NCBI RefSeq assembly: GCF_030053415.1
Contig: NZ_JASGBJ010000001.1
Location: 682,001-746,000, forward strand
DNA from: Marinobacter sp. CHS3-4
GTDB lineage: Bacteria; Pseudomonadota; Gammaproteobacteria; Pseudomonadales; Oleiphilaceae
Reading direction: 5' to 3'
DNA: 64,000 nucleotides
Part shown: positions 8,657 to 15,499 of the stretch, one piece after another
How the letters are laid out: every line of letters begins with the position of its first letter
Numbering within the stretch: the first letter of the stretch is position 1
Notes under the pieces: model-generated
The model's database searches: none
The model's input: the letters and a program-made list of their open reading frames with translations, nothing else
What the model was told of the DNA's origin: nothing
Position numbers and translations under genes: made by a program

Positions 8657-9130
8657 ATGAGTACTAACTTCATTGGATTGGATACTGAAAAAACAGCCAA
8701 GCTAGCCGACCACCTGAACGATCTGCTGTCCAACTACCAGATCTTCTACATGAACGTGCGCGGCTACCATTGGAACATCAAGGGCGACAACTTCTTTGAA
8801 CTTCACGTGAAGTTTGAGGAACTGTACGACGACCTGCTTCTGAAAATCGACGAGATTGCAGAGCGGGTACTGACTCTGGGCCATCGCCCCGCCCACGCTT
8901 ACAGCACCTATATCGAGAAGTCCGAGGTGCAGGAGCGTAAAGACGTGTCTGATGGTAAAGAAGCGATGGAAAACATCGTGGAAAGCTTTGCCAAACTGAT
9001 TGGCAAACAGCGCGAACTGCTGAACTTGGCAGGCGAAGCCAACGACGAAGGCACGGTGGCGCTGATGAGCGATTACATCTCCCAGCAAGAGAAGACGGTG
9101 TGGATGTACCGCAGCTACCTCGGGCACTGA
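8657..9130 (+). CDS. dps: Dps-family DNA protection / ferritin-like protein
   Basis: A 157-residue Dps: dodecameric ferritin-like shell that oxidises and stores iron and protects DNA during starvation or peroxide stress. ATG 8657 is chosen because AAGGAG sits nine bases upstream; an in-frame start at 8618 has no ribosome site. The ferroxidase signature GYHWNIKGDNFF (residues ~33-44) followed by FEELYDDLLLKIDEIAER supplies the His and acidic iron ligands expected at subunit interfaces. A strong terminator follows. It marks the last core gene before the accessory island. Confidence 0.95.
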   Translation: MSTNFIGLDTEKTAKLADHLNDLLSNYQIFYMNVRGYHWNIKGDNFFELHVKFEELYDDLLLKIDEIAERVLTLGHRPAHAYSTYIEKSEVQERKDVSDGKEAMENIVESFAKLIGKQRELLNLAGEANDEGTVALMSDYISQQEKTVWMYRSYLGH

Positions 9131-9174
9131 TCCCGTGGCATATAAGAGAGCGCTGAAAAGCGTGATGAGAGCAG

Positions 9175-9206
9175 GCGGCCCTTTCCATCGGAAGGGCCGC
9201 TTTTTT
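9175..9206 (+). terminator. dps terminator
   Basis: A GC-rich stem GCGGCCCTTTCC (9175-9186) pairs with GGAAGGGCCGC (9190-9200), with one bulged T and a three-base loop. TTTTTT follows at 9201-9206. Confidence 0.9.
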
Positions 9207-9450
9207 ATGCCTTTGATTTGGGTTTTGTGTGGCTGGCAAGTGGTGCGTCTACTAAGTTGGCAAGAGTGTGTGAAAAAAAAGAATTCTCCATTAATGCGAA
9301 GAGCGTTCTTTTATATTAGAGCAAAAAAAATTGTAGGTTATTGATTATGTGTGATTAATTTTGATCGAGTTCAGTGTTTTTGCGGAATAATGCCGCGCAC
9401 AAATGTAGAAGTCAGATTTGTGCATTAACGAAGAATTCGGTCTATTTGCT
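9207..9450. other. non-coding leader of the cassette array
   Basis: No convincing gene lies between the dps terminator and the first cassette. The segment is A+T-rich and contains one copy of a ~100 bp direct repeat (9220-9320). It ends at the first cassette core site (GTTAGGTGTC at 9451). By position it could act as an attI-like insertion point or supply the array's promoter, but no integrase gene fits here. Confidence 0.6.
9220..9320 (+). repeat. flanking direct repeat, copy 1
   Basis: About 100 bp, matching 14731-14823 at roughly 80% with small indels. Shared blocks include GGGTTTTG, GTTGGCA, GAGTGTGTGAAAA, AGAATTCT and TTAATGCGAAG. Both copies start right behind a T-run (a terminator here, a T7 tract at copy 2) and share similar junction sequence. 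Confidence 0.75.
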
Positions 9451-9480
9451 GTTAGGTGTCTTAATTAGTGAGAAAAAATA

Positions 9481-10068
9481 ATGAACTCTGCAGCTGCCCA
9501 CATAGCGTCTGAAGAAGAGCGATATAAGGTACTCAGCGCAATTACGGCTGCATTTATTCACGACCCTATATTTAGATGGGTCTGGCCTGAGCCTCACAGT
9601 TATTTAAGCAACATGCCCGCATTTGCAGAGGCTTTCGGTGGTGGCGCGATCGTGAATGGCAGTGCTCAATGTACAACGGGATATTTCGGAGCTGCCCTAT
9701 GGCTTGAGCCCGGATCCTACCCCGATGAAGACAGAATCGCAGACATCATTCAACGTACTGTTTCCCCGGAAAAGCTAGAAGATGTTTTTAGTGTGCTCAA
9801 ATTGATGGGCGAACATCATCCAGATGAGCCAGTTTGGCACTTGGCGATGATAGGGGTTGATCCTACAAAGTATGGCTGCGGACACGGGGCAACAATGATG
9901 CATGCATTCCTCGAGCGTGTAGATTCTGCGGGAATGCCCGCATATCTTGAATCAACGAACCCGGCAAATATAACGCTCTACCAACGACACGGTTTCGAGG
10001 CAACTGGAACCATACAAGCAGGCGAATCTCCAAAAATATACCTCATGTATCGAGAAGCTCGAAAGTGA
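9481..10068 (+). CDS. GNAT-family N-acetyltransferase (cassette 1)
   Basis: A 195-residue acetyl-CoA-dependent acyl transferase of unknown substrate. The C-terminal half has the GNAT core: a beta strand (HLAMIGVDP), the acetyl-CoA loop YGCGHGATMMHAFL (residues ~138-151) and the typical LESTNPANITLYQRHGFE ending. The gene fills cassette 1 of the array: the core site lies 30 bp before the ATG, and the stop TGA overlaps the R'' site of the following attC. The codon use and A+T content differ from the core genes, consistent with capture from elsewhere. Cassette GNATs often modify antibiotics or toxins, but nothing here identifies the target. Confidence 0.88.
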   Translation: MNSAAAHIASEEERYKVLSAITAAFIHDPIFRWVWPEPHSYLSNMPAFAEAFGGGAIVNGSAQCTTGYFGAALWLEPGSYPDEDRIADIIQRTVSPEKLEDVFSVLKLMGEHHPDEPVWHLAMIGVDPTKYGCGHGATMMHAFLERVDSAGMPAYLESTNPANITLYQRHGFEATGTIQAGESPKIYLMYREARK

Positions 10069-10152
10069 CACCTAACAAGGCGCTTAAGTTTTTTCGGCCT
10101 TCGGCCTCCATCGGACGGCCTTGTCAGGCCGCCGCTTAGCTTGGCGTTAGGT
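10067..10152 (+). repeat. attC site 1
   Basis: R'' GACACCTAAC (10067-10076) and R' GTTAGGT (10146-10152) bracket an imperfect palindrome with GGCC-rich inner arms. It opens TAACAAGGCGCTTAAG and closes TTGGCGTTAGG, the usual attC start and end pattern in plus orientation. Confidence 0.9.
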
Positions 10153-10157
10153 AAATT

Positions 10158-10877
10158 GTGGATATTATTAATCAACTAATTCGTTATGTATTATCGATAA
10201 GTCTGATGGTTCCTATGCTGGGAGCCGCGGTAGTTGTCGCCCCAATTTCCTTAGATCGCAGTTGGCGAATTATTCGTAGCTGGAGTCAAACAACGATGAA
10301 GATATTTGGGGTCGTAGTCGAAGTTAAATTTGAGAACGGTCAGTCTCAGCTCGAGGAAGGTGGAGTTATAGTTGTCCTCAATCAACAAAGCTTAATTGTC
10401 CCAACGGCTATTTCCTCAAGATGTGATAAGCGGCTGATGAGTATTTGGAATATCGAATACGCGCTTATTCCATTCTTAGGTTGGGCGCCAAGCTTGATGG
10501 GGTGGGTCATTGTTCGGCAATGGCCCAAACAATCAAAGAGACAATTACGCAAGGCTGCTCTTTACGCAAAAAACGGTGGTTTAATTCTGATATCGGCAGA
10601 GGGAATGCGGAGTATTGATGGAGAACTGATGCCTTATAAAAAAGGTGCGGCGGTTCTGCCTATTGAGTCGCAGGCTCTTATTCATCCTCTTTACATTGCT
10701 GGCGCTAGGCATTGCCTTCCGGTAGGTGAATGGAGGATTCGGCCTGGAACAATTGTTCTTCATTACTTAGAGCCTATTCCAACGAAGGGGCTCACCTATG
10801 ACGATCGAAATTCTTTGCTAGAGAAGCTTCGAGTGGTAGCAGAGGTTGAACATGCTCAATGTAAACAAGCCAATTAA
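10158..10877 (+). CDS. PlsC-like acyltransferase homologue lacking HX4D (cassette 2)
   Basis: A 239-residue membrane-associated protein of the 1-acylglycerol-3-phosphate acyltransferase superfamily. An N-terminal TM segment (residues ~8-30) precedes the acyltransferase core, with EGMRSIDGELMPYKKGA in place of the usual EGTRS block and PLYIAGA after it. The catalytic HX4D motif is altered: the expected His is Gln76 and the Asp is Val81 (NQQSLIVP). It may therefore bind rather than transfer acyl groups, or use a different mechanism. GTG 10158 is taken as start because it aligns with the paralogue's MD... start. It sits right behind attC 1 with almost no leader. Confidence 0.8.
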   Translation: MDIINQLIRYVLSISLMVPMLGAAVVVAPISLDRSWRIIRSWSQTTMKIFGVVVEVKFENGQSQLEEGGVIVVLNQQSLIVPTAISSRCDKRLMSIWNIEYALIPFLGWAPSLMGWVIVRQWPKQSKRQLRKAALYAKNGGLILISAEGMRSIDGELMPYKKGAAVLPIESQALIHPLYIAGARHCLPVGEWRIRPGTIVLHYLEPIPTKGLTYDDRNSLLEKLRVVAEVEHAQCKQAN

Positions 10878-10883
10878 TCGTCC

Positions 10884-10964
10884 ACCTAACAAGGCCAGTC
10901 ATGCTCGCCCACAAAGAAACGTGGGCTGGACTCGTTTCACTCGCCCATGCTGGCACCGTTAGGT
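10884..10964 (+). repeat. attC site 2
   Basis: R'' ACCTAAC (10884-10890) and R' GTTAGGT (10958-10964). The inner arms GCCAGTCATG and CATGCTGGC pair with one extra T, as expected for an extrahelical base, and a CCCAC/GTGGG hairpin lies in the centre. Confidence 0.9.
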
Positions 10965-10971
10965 GACAATC

Positions 10972-11703
10972 ATGGATACGGCCTCACAAATTGCTCGGTA
11001 CGCACTGGTACTTGCGCTGATGGCGCCTCTTTTGGGAGGCGCATTGGTTATTGCCCCTTTTTCCGACCGTCTAGGCAGGCGCATGGTGCGGGCTTGGAAC
11101 CAGGCGTTTCTGTCCACATTTGGCATATCGTTCGAAGTGCAGTACGACATCGGGCCCGAGCAACTGGAACAGGGCGGGATAATCGTCGGGCTGACACAAC
11201 AGAGCATTATTGACCCCACGGTAGGGTTCGCGGCCTGGGACAAGCCGGTCAATGCAATCTGGAACATCGAGTACGCGCTAATTCCATTTTTCGGCTGGGT
11301 CTCGTTTATTCTCGGCTGGGTCATTGTTCGCCAGAATCCTTCTCAATCAAAACGCCAGATTGAGAAGGCGGCGAAGTACGCTGCAAATGGCGGCCTAGTC
11401 TACTTGTCTGCTGAAGGAAAACGCAGTGTCGACGGCAGCCTGAGCCCCTACAAGAAAGGGCCAGTTGTCATGGCAATCAGTGCCCAGGTCCCGATATTCC
11501 CAGTTTATATGGCGGGCAGCCGACAATGTATGCCGCCCGGAGCCTGGAAAATCCGCCCGGGAAAAATCATCATGAGGTATTTGGCCCCGATACCAACCAC
11601 TGGCATGACATACGAGGATCGACATTCACTGCTTGAGCGCCTACGGATAGTGGGTGAGAAGGAGCATTCACGATGGGTCATCGATCGTGAGTCTGTCACC
11701 TAA
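10972..11703 (+). CDS. PlsC-like acyltransferase homologue with HX4D changed to QX4D (cassette 3)
   Basis: A 243-residue paralogue of the cassette 2 protein, roughly half identical by eye along its length. Shared blocks include IWNIEYALIPF and GWVIVRQ. Residues: Gln76 replaces the catalytic His while Asp81 is kept (TQQSIIDP). The EGTRS-like block reads EGKRSVDGSLSPYKKG and is followed by PVYMAGSRQC. An N-terminal hydrophobic segment anchors it in the membrane. The DNA is visibly richer in G+C than cassette 2, so the two were probably captured separately. ATG 10972 follows the core site by 14 bp; the stop codon overlaps attC 3. Confidence 0.8.
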   Translation: MDTASQIARYALVLALMAPLLGGALVIAPFSDRLGRRMVRAWNQAFLSTFGISFEVQYDIGPEQLEQGGIIVGLTQQSIIDPTVGFAAWDKPVNAIWNIEYALIPFFGWVSFILGWVIVRQNPSQSKRQIEKAAKYAANGGLVYLSAEGKRSVDGSLSPYKKGPVVMAISAQVPIFPVYMAGSRQCMPPGAWKIRPGKIIMRYLAPIPTTGMTYEDRHSLLERLRIVGEKEHSRWVIDRESVT

Positions 11704-11773
11704 CAAACGGTTCAAGCCGACCGTCCCGCCGCGCTTCGCGCGCCAGTCCGGCTGCTTAACCTAGGCGTTAACA
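11695..11773 (+). repeat. attC site 3
   Basis: R'' GTCACCTAAC (11695-11704) matches the start of its own cassette exactly. It opens TAACAAACGGTTCAAGCC, has a GCGC-TTC-GCGC centre and closes GGCTGCTTAACC then GGCGTTAAC (R' 11767-11773), very like attC sites of mobile resistance cassettes. Confidence 0.92.
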
Positions 11774-11783
11774 GGTTCCAATA

Positions 11784-12068
11784 GTGATGAGTATAGAAAG
11801 AAAGTGGTGGGTTTCAGGGATCACCTCCCTGCCGCTCTATTTCGTTGTCGCGGTCATCGCGTCTCGTTTGGACCCATTGATGTGGTTGCTGGCGGTCGTT
11901 GTTGGTCTGTTCGTTACCGGTGTGCTCTACCAGGTTTTCGTGTATCGGTTGGTCGACAAGGGCACGACCCCTTTTTTCGCACTGGCATCCTGGGTGGCGG
12001 TTCAGCTTATTGGAATTGCAGCAATCCTTTGGGCGGCAAGTGCAATGAAATCTGCAGGTATGTTTTAA
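11784..12068 (+). CDS. small membrane protein (cassette 4)
   Basis: A 94-residue protein with three likely TM segments (residues ~10-30, ~31-55, ~68-90) and short charged loops; no family recognised. Start is GTG 11784 or ATG 11787 directly behind attC 3. The stop overlaps a degenerate attC-like site, so the gene occupies a ~343 bp cassette, typical of small cassette genes of unknown function. Confidence 0.7.
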   Translation: MMSIERKWWVSGITSLPLYFVVAVIASRLDPLMWLLAVVVGLFVTGVLYQVFVYRLVDKGTTPFFALASWVAVQLIGIAAILWAASAMKSAGMF

Positions 12069-12116
12069 CTCGTCCGAGTGATCTTCCATGAAAAGACAGC
12101 CATCTCGCTGTTAGTC
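12063..12116 (+). repeat. degenerate attC site 4
   Basis: TTTTAAC (12063-12069) differs by one base from the R'' predicted from the cassette 4 start. CGAG and CTCG arms and R' GTTAGTC (12110-12116) follow. It is short (54 bp) and weakly palindromic, so this call is tentative. Confidence 0.4.
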
Positions 12117-12359
12117 ATTCTCGCCATTCTGATTTGTGGGAAATGGATAACGGGTGTGTCTGGGCTTGGATGTCCAAGATCGAAAACGGCGAAACGCCAA
12201 AGCTGTGTAGGTGCAGGTGTTAGTCAAAAAATGAATCAACCCAAACTCGGGCTTGGTATTTTGAGTCGATCACGGCGGTGAATTCGGCTATCGTGCGTTT
12301 CACATCCGTATTTGTCAGTGAAAAAGAGCAAATAATCCATCCAGGGAAAGGGGATAAGC

Positions 12360-14411
12360 ATGAAAAAGAAGTATCTATTATTGGTTTCTCTCATAGCCGT
12401 TTTCGCATACTTAGGAGAGAAAAATAATATTTACTATCATGCTAAGAACATGCTCTTGGGCCCGTCCGAGACGAGTGGTCAGAGCTACTACTATACAGGA
12501 GAGTTAAAGTTCTCTGACCCAGAAATCATTGAGTCTAATTACTGGGGATCAACCATAGCATTTACATATTTCCAACCAACAAAAAAGAAATATGAGAAGC
12601 TGGGCATCACTCTGGAAGAGGGTCTTTCATTACCCAAAAAGCATTGGGTTTTCCTGAGTAAGACAGCCAAGGAAGGGCGACGTGTAACCGTTTATATTCC
12701 GAGAACGATTTATCCGAAATCAGGGTTTTCAACCAATGTTATAGATTTTGAAGTTTGGGATATGGATGGCCGAGAGGTTCTCAACTCAGTCGCGAGGTAT
12801 GAAGTAAGAATCGACTGGCCATCGCTTTCGTCTGCAGAGAACGACCACAAAAAAAATGGACATGGTTTTGAGGTTTTGAAATCAGTAACGATCAGCGAGC
12901 GAGTGCCTCATAGGGTCGAGCTAATCAACTGGTTAGTTGAGAAAGGAATGTCGCCTGACGATATATCGGTTAAGAACGTAATTGGGTCAGGGCAAAACGT
13001 CCACTTAGTATTGAATGACAGAATTCCGGTTGCAGATTTACGTCCGTTGACCACTAAGTTAATGGCCTTCGACTCAGCCATTGAATTTTTCGACGTCGGC
13101 GACGAAGCGATCAGTGGGCACCTTGAGATCGGCACAGGCCTATCGACTGGAGACTCTATATCGAACACAACGCTAGATAGATTGGCGACTGAAGAGTTAA
13201 GCACTGAGGAGTTTTACCGGATTGCCGGCATCCCCTGGCTGGATAAAGAGGAAAAAGCGGAGCAACTGGTCGCCAAAGCAAAAACCCTGCTGGACACTGG
13301 CCAAAGAATGGAGTTGGCGAAAGGTTATATTGATGAGGCGATGAACTTAGATCCGAATCAGCCGAAAGCCTATGTTGAGCTTGCCCGCTATTTAATGAAA
13401 ACCCGAGAAGACTTCAGTGAGCGTGCACCGTCGGCAACCGGGAAGTATGTTTCTGATGTCCTCTTGAAAGCTCTGGAGATTGCGCCAGACAATATCGATG
13501 TCATGGTGCTCCTGGGTTATGTTTTTACAGTTCAAGAGCGGTTCGACGACGCTGAAGCTCTGCACCGTAAAATTGCATCGTTAGGTACCGACAATTGGTG
13601 GGTTTGGCACAATTGGGCGCTACAAAAAGATAAACAAGGCCTCACTGAAGAGGCAATACGCTTACTGGAAAAAGTAAGAGGGCAAAGGCGCGTCCCTGAC
13701 GTTAATCGGTATGCGTACAGAAACTCGATTCTGGATTTGTCCAACCTTTACCTGAGAGCCAACCGGGTGTCTGAGGCTGATGAGACACTGGAAACGCACC
13801 ATCAAGTATTGAGCAATGATCCATTTTATTGTTTGTATCGTCAGCATGCTCGTGTGTTGGTGCGCTATACCAATGATTACGACAGAGCGATTCGCTACTC
13901 GGTGAAGGCAAACAATGGAGGTTGCTCGGCCAACCTGATTTTGTCAGAGGCACGGTTTCACCAATGGGCAGCGATGGGTAATCAGGCAAGTCAGTCATCT
14001 CTGTTGCAAGCAAAGGCGACAACGCCCAATTTGGCGAGAGTTTATTACGCTCTCTCGTCTTATTCGGCAGGCGTCGGCGTTCTGAATCGTCTGGATCAAA
14101 AAGGTGTGAGTCTGGATGCTGAAGCGCCTGATGGAATGAATGCACTGATTTATGCTGTTTACGATCGAAATTTTGACGCAGCTGCGGCGTTGATTGGCAA
14201 CGGTGCAAATCCGAATGGCTTTGCAATCAATGGCAATCTGTCGCCATTATTTGTAGCCATTTCACGTGATGACGAACAGTTCGTTCGTTTCTTGTTGGAG
14301 AATGGTGCGGACCCATTTCTAAAGAATTCATCAGGAGAAAGTGCCATCGACCTCGCAAATAGACTCGGTAACCAGCGCTTGTCGAACCTACTATCTGCTA
14401 AAAGCACATAG
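12360..14411 (+). CDS. large TPR and ankyrin-repeat protein
   Basis: A 683-residue protein with an N-terminal signal or anchor (MKKKYLLLVSLIAVFAYLG). Residues ~30-270 are beta-rich and unassigned. Residues ~290-540 contain degenerate TPR helices (for example MNLDPNQPKAYVELARYLM and VMVLLGYVFTVQERFDDAEAL). Residues ~595-680 form at least two ankyrin repeats (GMNALIYAVYDRNFDAAAAL; LSPLFVAISRDDEQFVRFLL). It probably acts as a periplasmic or membrane-tethered scaffold. A GGGGA ribosome site precedes the ATG. It is A+T-rich and sits inside the cassette island, though at ~2 kb it would be an unusually large cassette. Function unknown. Confidence 0.75.
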   Translation: MKKKYLLLVSLIAVFAYLGEKNNIYYHAKNMLLGPSETSGQSYYYTGELKFSDPEIIESNYWGSTIAFTYFQPTKKKYEKLGITLEEGLSLPKKHWVFLSKTAKEGRRVTVYIPRTIYPKSGFSTNVIDFEVWDMDGREVLNSVARYEVRIDWPSLSSAENDHKKNGHGFEVLKSVTISERVPHRVELINWLVEKGMSPDDISVKNVIGSGQNVHLVLNDRIPVADLRPLTTKLMAFDSAIEFFDVGDEAISGHLEIGTGLSTGDSISNTTLDRLATEELSTEEFYRIAGIPWLDKEEKAEQLVAKAKTLLDTGQRMELAKGYIDEAMNLDPNQPKAYVELARYLMKTREDFSERAPSATGKYVSDVLLKALEIAPDNIDVMVLLGYVFTVQERFDDAEALHRKIASLGTDNWWVWHNWALQKDKQGLTEEAIRLLEKVRGQRRVPDVNRYAYRNSILDLSNLYLRANRVSEADETLETHHQVLSNDPFYCLYRQHARVLVRYTNDYDRAIRYSVKANNGGCSANLILSEARFHQWAAMGNQASQSSLLQAKATTPNLARVYYALSSYSAGVGVLNRLDQKGVSLDAEAPDGMNALIYAVYDRNFDAAAALIGNGANPNGFAINGNLSPLFVAISRDDEQFVRFLLENGADPFLKNSSGESAIDLANRLGNQRLSNLLSAKST

Positions 14412-14526
14412 CGAGCTTTGCGACACCGTGGGCCAACGTCGGAGGCGTTCAACTTCCTCGGCGTTGTGCTCGTTTCCTGCGACCTCTGGGGCATTGTCTT
14501 CCAGGAATATAGCGGCGAAGGCAATC

Positions 14527-14558
14527 AGTTTCGGGGCGGGCGTGGATGGCGGTCAGCG
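14527..14558 (-). pseudogene. AraC-family gene fragment
   Basis: Minus-strand translation gives ALTAIHARPETD, matching ALAAIHARPETDW in the AraC gene at 17958-18959. The DNA shares about 24 identical bases with 18245-18268. The homology stops abruptly at both sides. Confidence 0.55.
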
Positions 14559-14559
14559 C

Positions 14560-14711
14560 GTATTCGACAGTGGCAGCGAGTTTGAACGCATCACCGCCAG
14601 CCTGATCCCGGACAACTTCAACGGCAACAACGACGAAAACAGCTTCGACAACCGCTCCGACCACAAAGGCCCGGAACCCGAAGCCATCACCACCGGCACC
14701 AGCTCCGGTTT
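14560..14711 (+). pseudogene. fragment of a choice-of-anchor I-type secreted protein
   Basis: The frame reads VFDSGSEFERITASLIPDNF and then a Asn/Asp-rich stretch ending SDHKGPEPEAITTGTSSG. Family members carry this sequence in their middle to C-terminal beta-propeller region (from memory). There is no start codon or upstream domain, and the frame runs out in a T tract, so it is a truncated remnant. Confidence 0.6.
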
Positions 14712-14730
14712 TTTTGTGTGCCTTAAATTC

Positions 14731-14823
14731 GGGTTTTGGGTGGCTGGGAGGTGCCTACTAGGTTGGCAGGAGTGTGTGAAAAGCAGAATTCTTCGTTAAT
14801 GCGAAGTGCGTTCTGTTGTATTC
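14731..14823 (+). repeat. flanking direct repeat, copy 2
   Basis: The partner of 9220-9320, slightly shorter through small deletions. It begins GGGTTTTGGGTGGCTGG, contains GAGTGTGTGAAAA and ends near TTCTGTTGTATT. It lies 87 bp before attC 5. Confidence 0.75.
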
Positions 14824-14909
14824 CAGTGATCTTGGGCGGAGTTATCGCTTTAGCATGTTGTGTGGTGATATTGCTGTATGCGGTTTCGAATATTTGACAT
14901 CTTCACTAA

Positions 14910-14987
14910 CCATAACAAGCGGCATCATGGCGACCGCTTTTACGCCGCTTCGCGGCTCCAAACCGGCGCGTGAGCCGGGCGTTATGG
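14910..14987 (+). repeat. attC site 5
   Basis: R'' CCATAAC (14910-14916) and R' GTTATGG (14981-14987) are exact complements. It opens AACAAGCGG, closes CCGGGCGTTATGG, and has a perfect GCCGC-TTC-GCGGC centre (14944-14956). An overlapping CACTAAC (14904-14910) resembles a second R'' core. Confidence 0.88.
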
Positions 14988-15026
14988 TGCAAGTGAGAGT
15001 CCGCCATCGACTCAAGATAGACTTCG

Positions 15027-15419
15027 CTATCTCGCATCAAGAACCTCCCTGCGTTTGACTTGAATGCCCGCGATCAAAAGACCAAGAATAGCGGATGTCA
15101 ACAATACTGGGCTAGTCCCAAACATCAATATGAGGCTAGTTGCCCAGAAAAAACACCCTGACCCGACTGCGAAACGATAGTCAATATTTAGAGAAACAAG
15201 AAGCATTGTCAGGAAAAGAAAACAGGTCTTTGACCAATAGACGTAGTTTGCATCGACGACCAAAGGTGCAGCAGAAACTGCGCTGCTATAGCTCGCAAAG
15301 ACGTTTATTCCATCCCCTAACCACAGTGCAAAAGTCATTCTGCCGATTAAGATTGCATAAGCGAAAACCAGCAGATAGAAAAGCCAGTTTCGCGTAAAAG
15401 GATACCTTAATTGAATCAT
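15027..15419 (-). CDS. four-TM membrane protein of unknown function
   Basis: A ~130-residue hydrophobic protein starting MIQLRYPFTRNW, with TM segments near residues 10-30, 55-75, 80-100 and 103-120. A longer start at 15449 is possible. ATG 15419 is preferred because GGGA lies about eight bases upstream. It is transcribed away from the LysR gene at 15500, the usual arrangement of a LysR regulator and its target. Its 3' end runs toward attC 5. No family was recognised. Confidence 0.65.
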   Translation of the reverse strand: MIQLRYPFTRNWLFYLLVFAYAILIGRMTFALWLGDGINVFASYSSAVSAAPLVVDANYVYWSKTCFLFLTMLLVSLNIDYRFAVGSGCFFWATSLILMFGTSPVLLTSAILGLLIAGIQVKRREVLDAR

Positions 15420-15499
15420 ATCTATTCCCGTTTCATTGATGATTGGCATACCCTATGCCTAGTCTGTATTGTCCGCAATAACGAAAAAGGAAAATAATT

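Larger units (their letters stand above)
14412..14909. other. gene-poor mosaic of fragments
   Basis: No intact gene. From left to right there is about 115 bp of unassigned sequence, a short antisense AraC-gene fragment (~14527-14558), a C-terminal piece of a choice-of-anchor I-type protein (14560-14711), a T7 run, the second ~100 bp direct repeat (14731-14823) and ~85 bp of A+T-rich DNA leading to attC 5. Confidence 0.65.
9451..14987 (+). mobile_element. integron gene-cassette array lacking an integrase (CALIN-type)
   Basis: Successive short genes, all on the plus strand, are separated by attC sites at 10067-10152, 10884-10964, 11695-11773 and (degenerate) 12063-12116, with a further clear attC at 14910-14987. 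Cassette starts and their own R'' sites match as expected for excised circles. Cassette 1 begins GTTAGGTGTC and ends GACACCTAAC; cassette 3 begins GTTAGGTGAC and ends GTCACCTAAC. No tyrosine integrase gene occurs in the window, and only ~320 bp separate the first core site from dps, so none can be adjacent on the left. The right part, beyond 12116, is less well organised. Confidence 0.85.

Noticed and set aside
12078..12281. 67-codon frame between cassette 4 and the TPR/ankyrin gene
   Set aside because: It runs through the degenerate attC and has no ribosome site or recognisable sequence.
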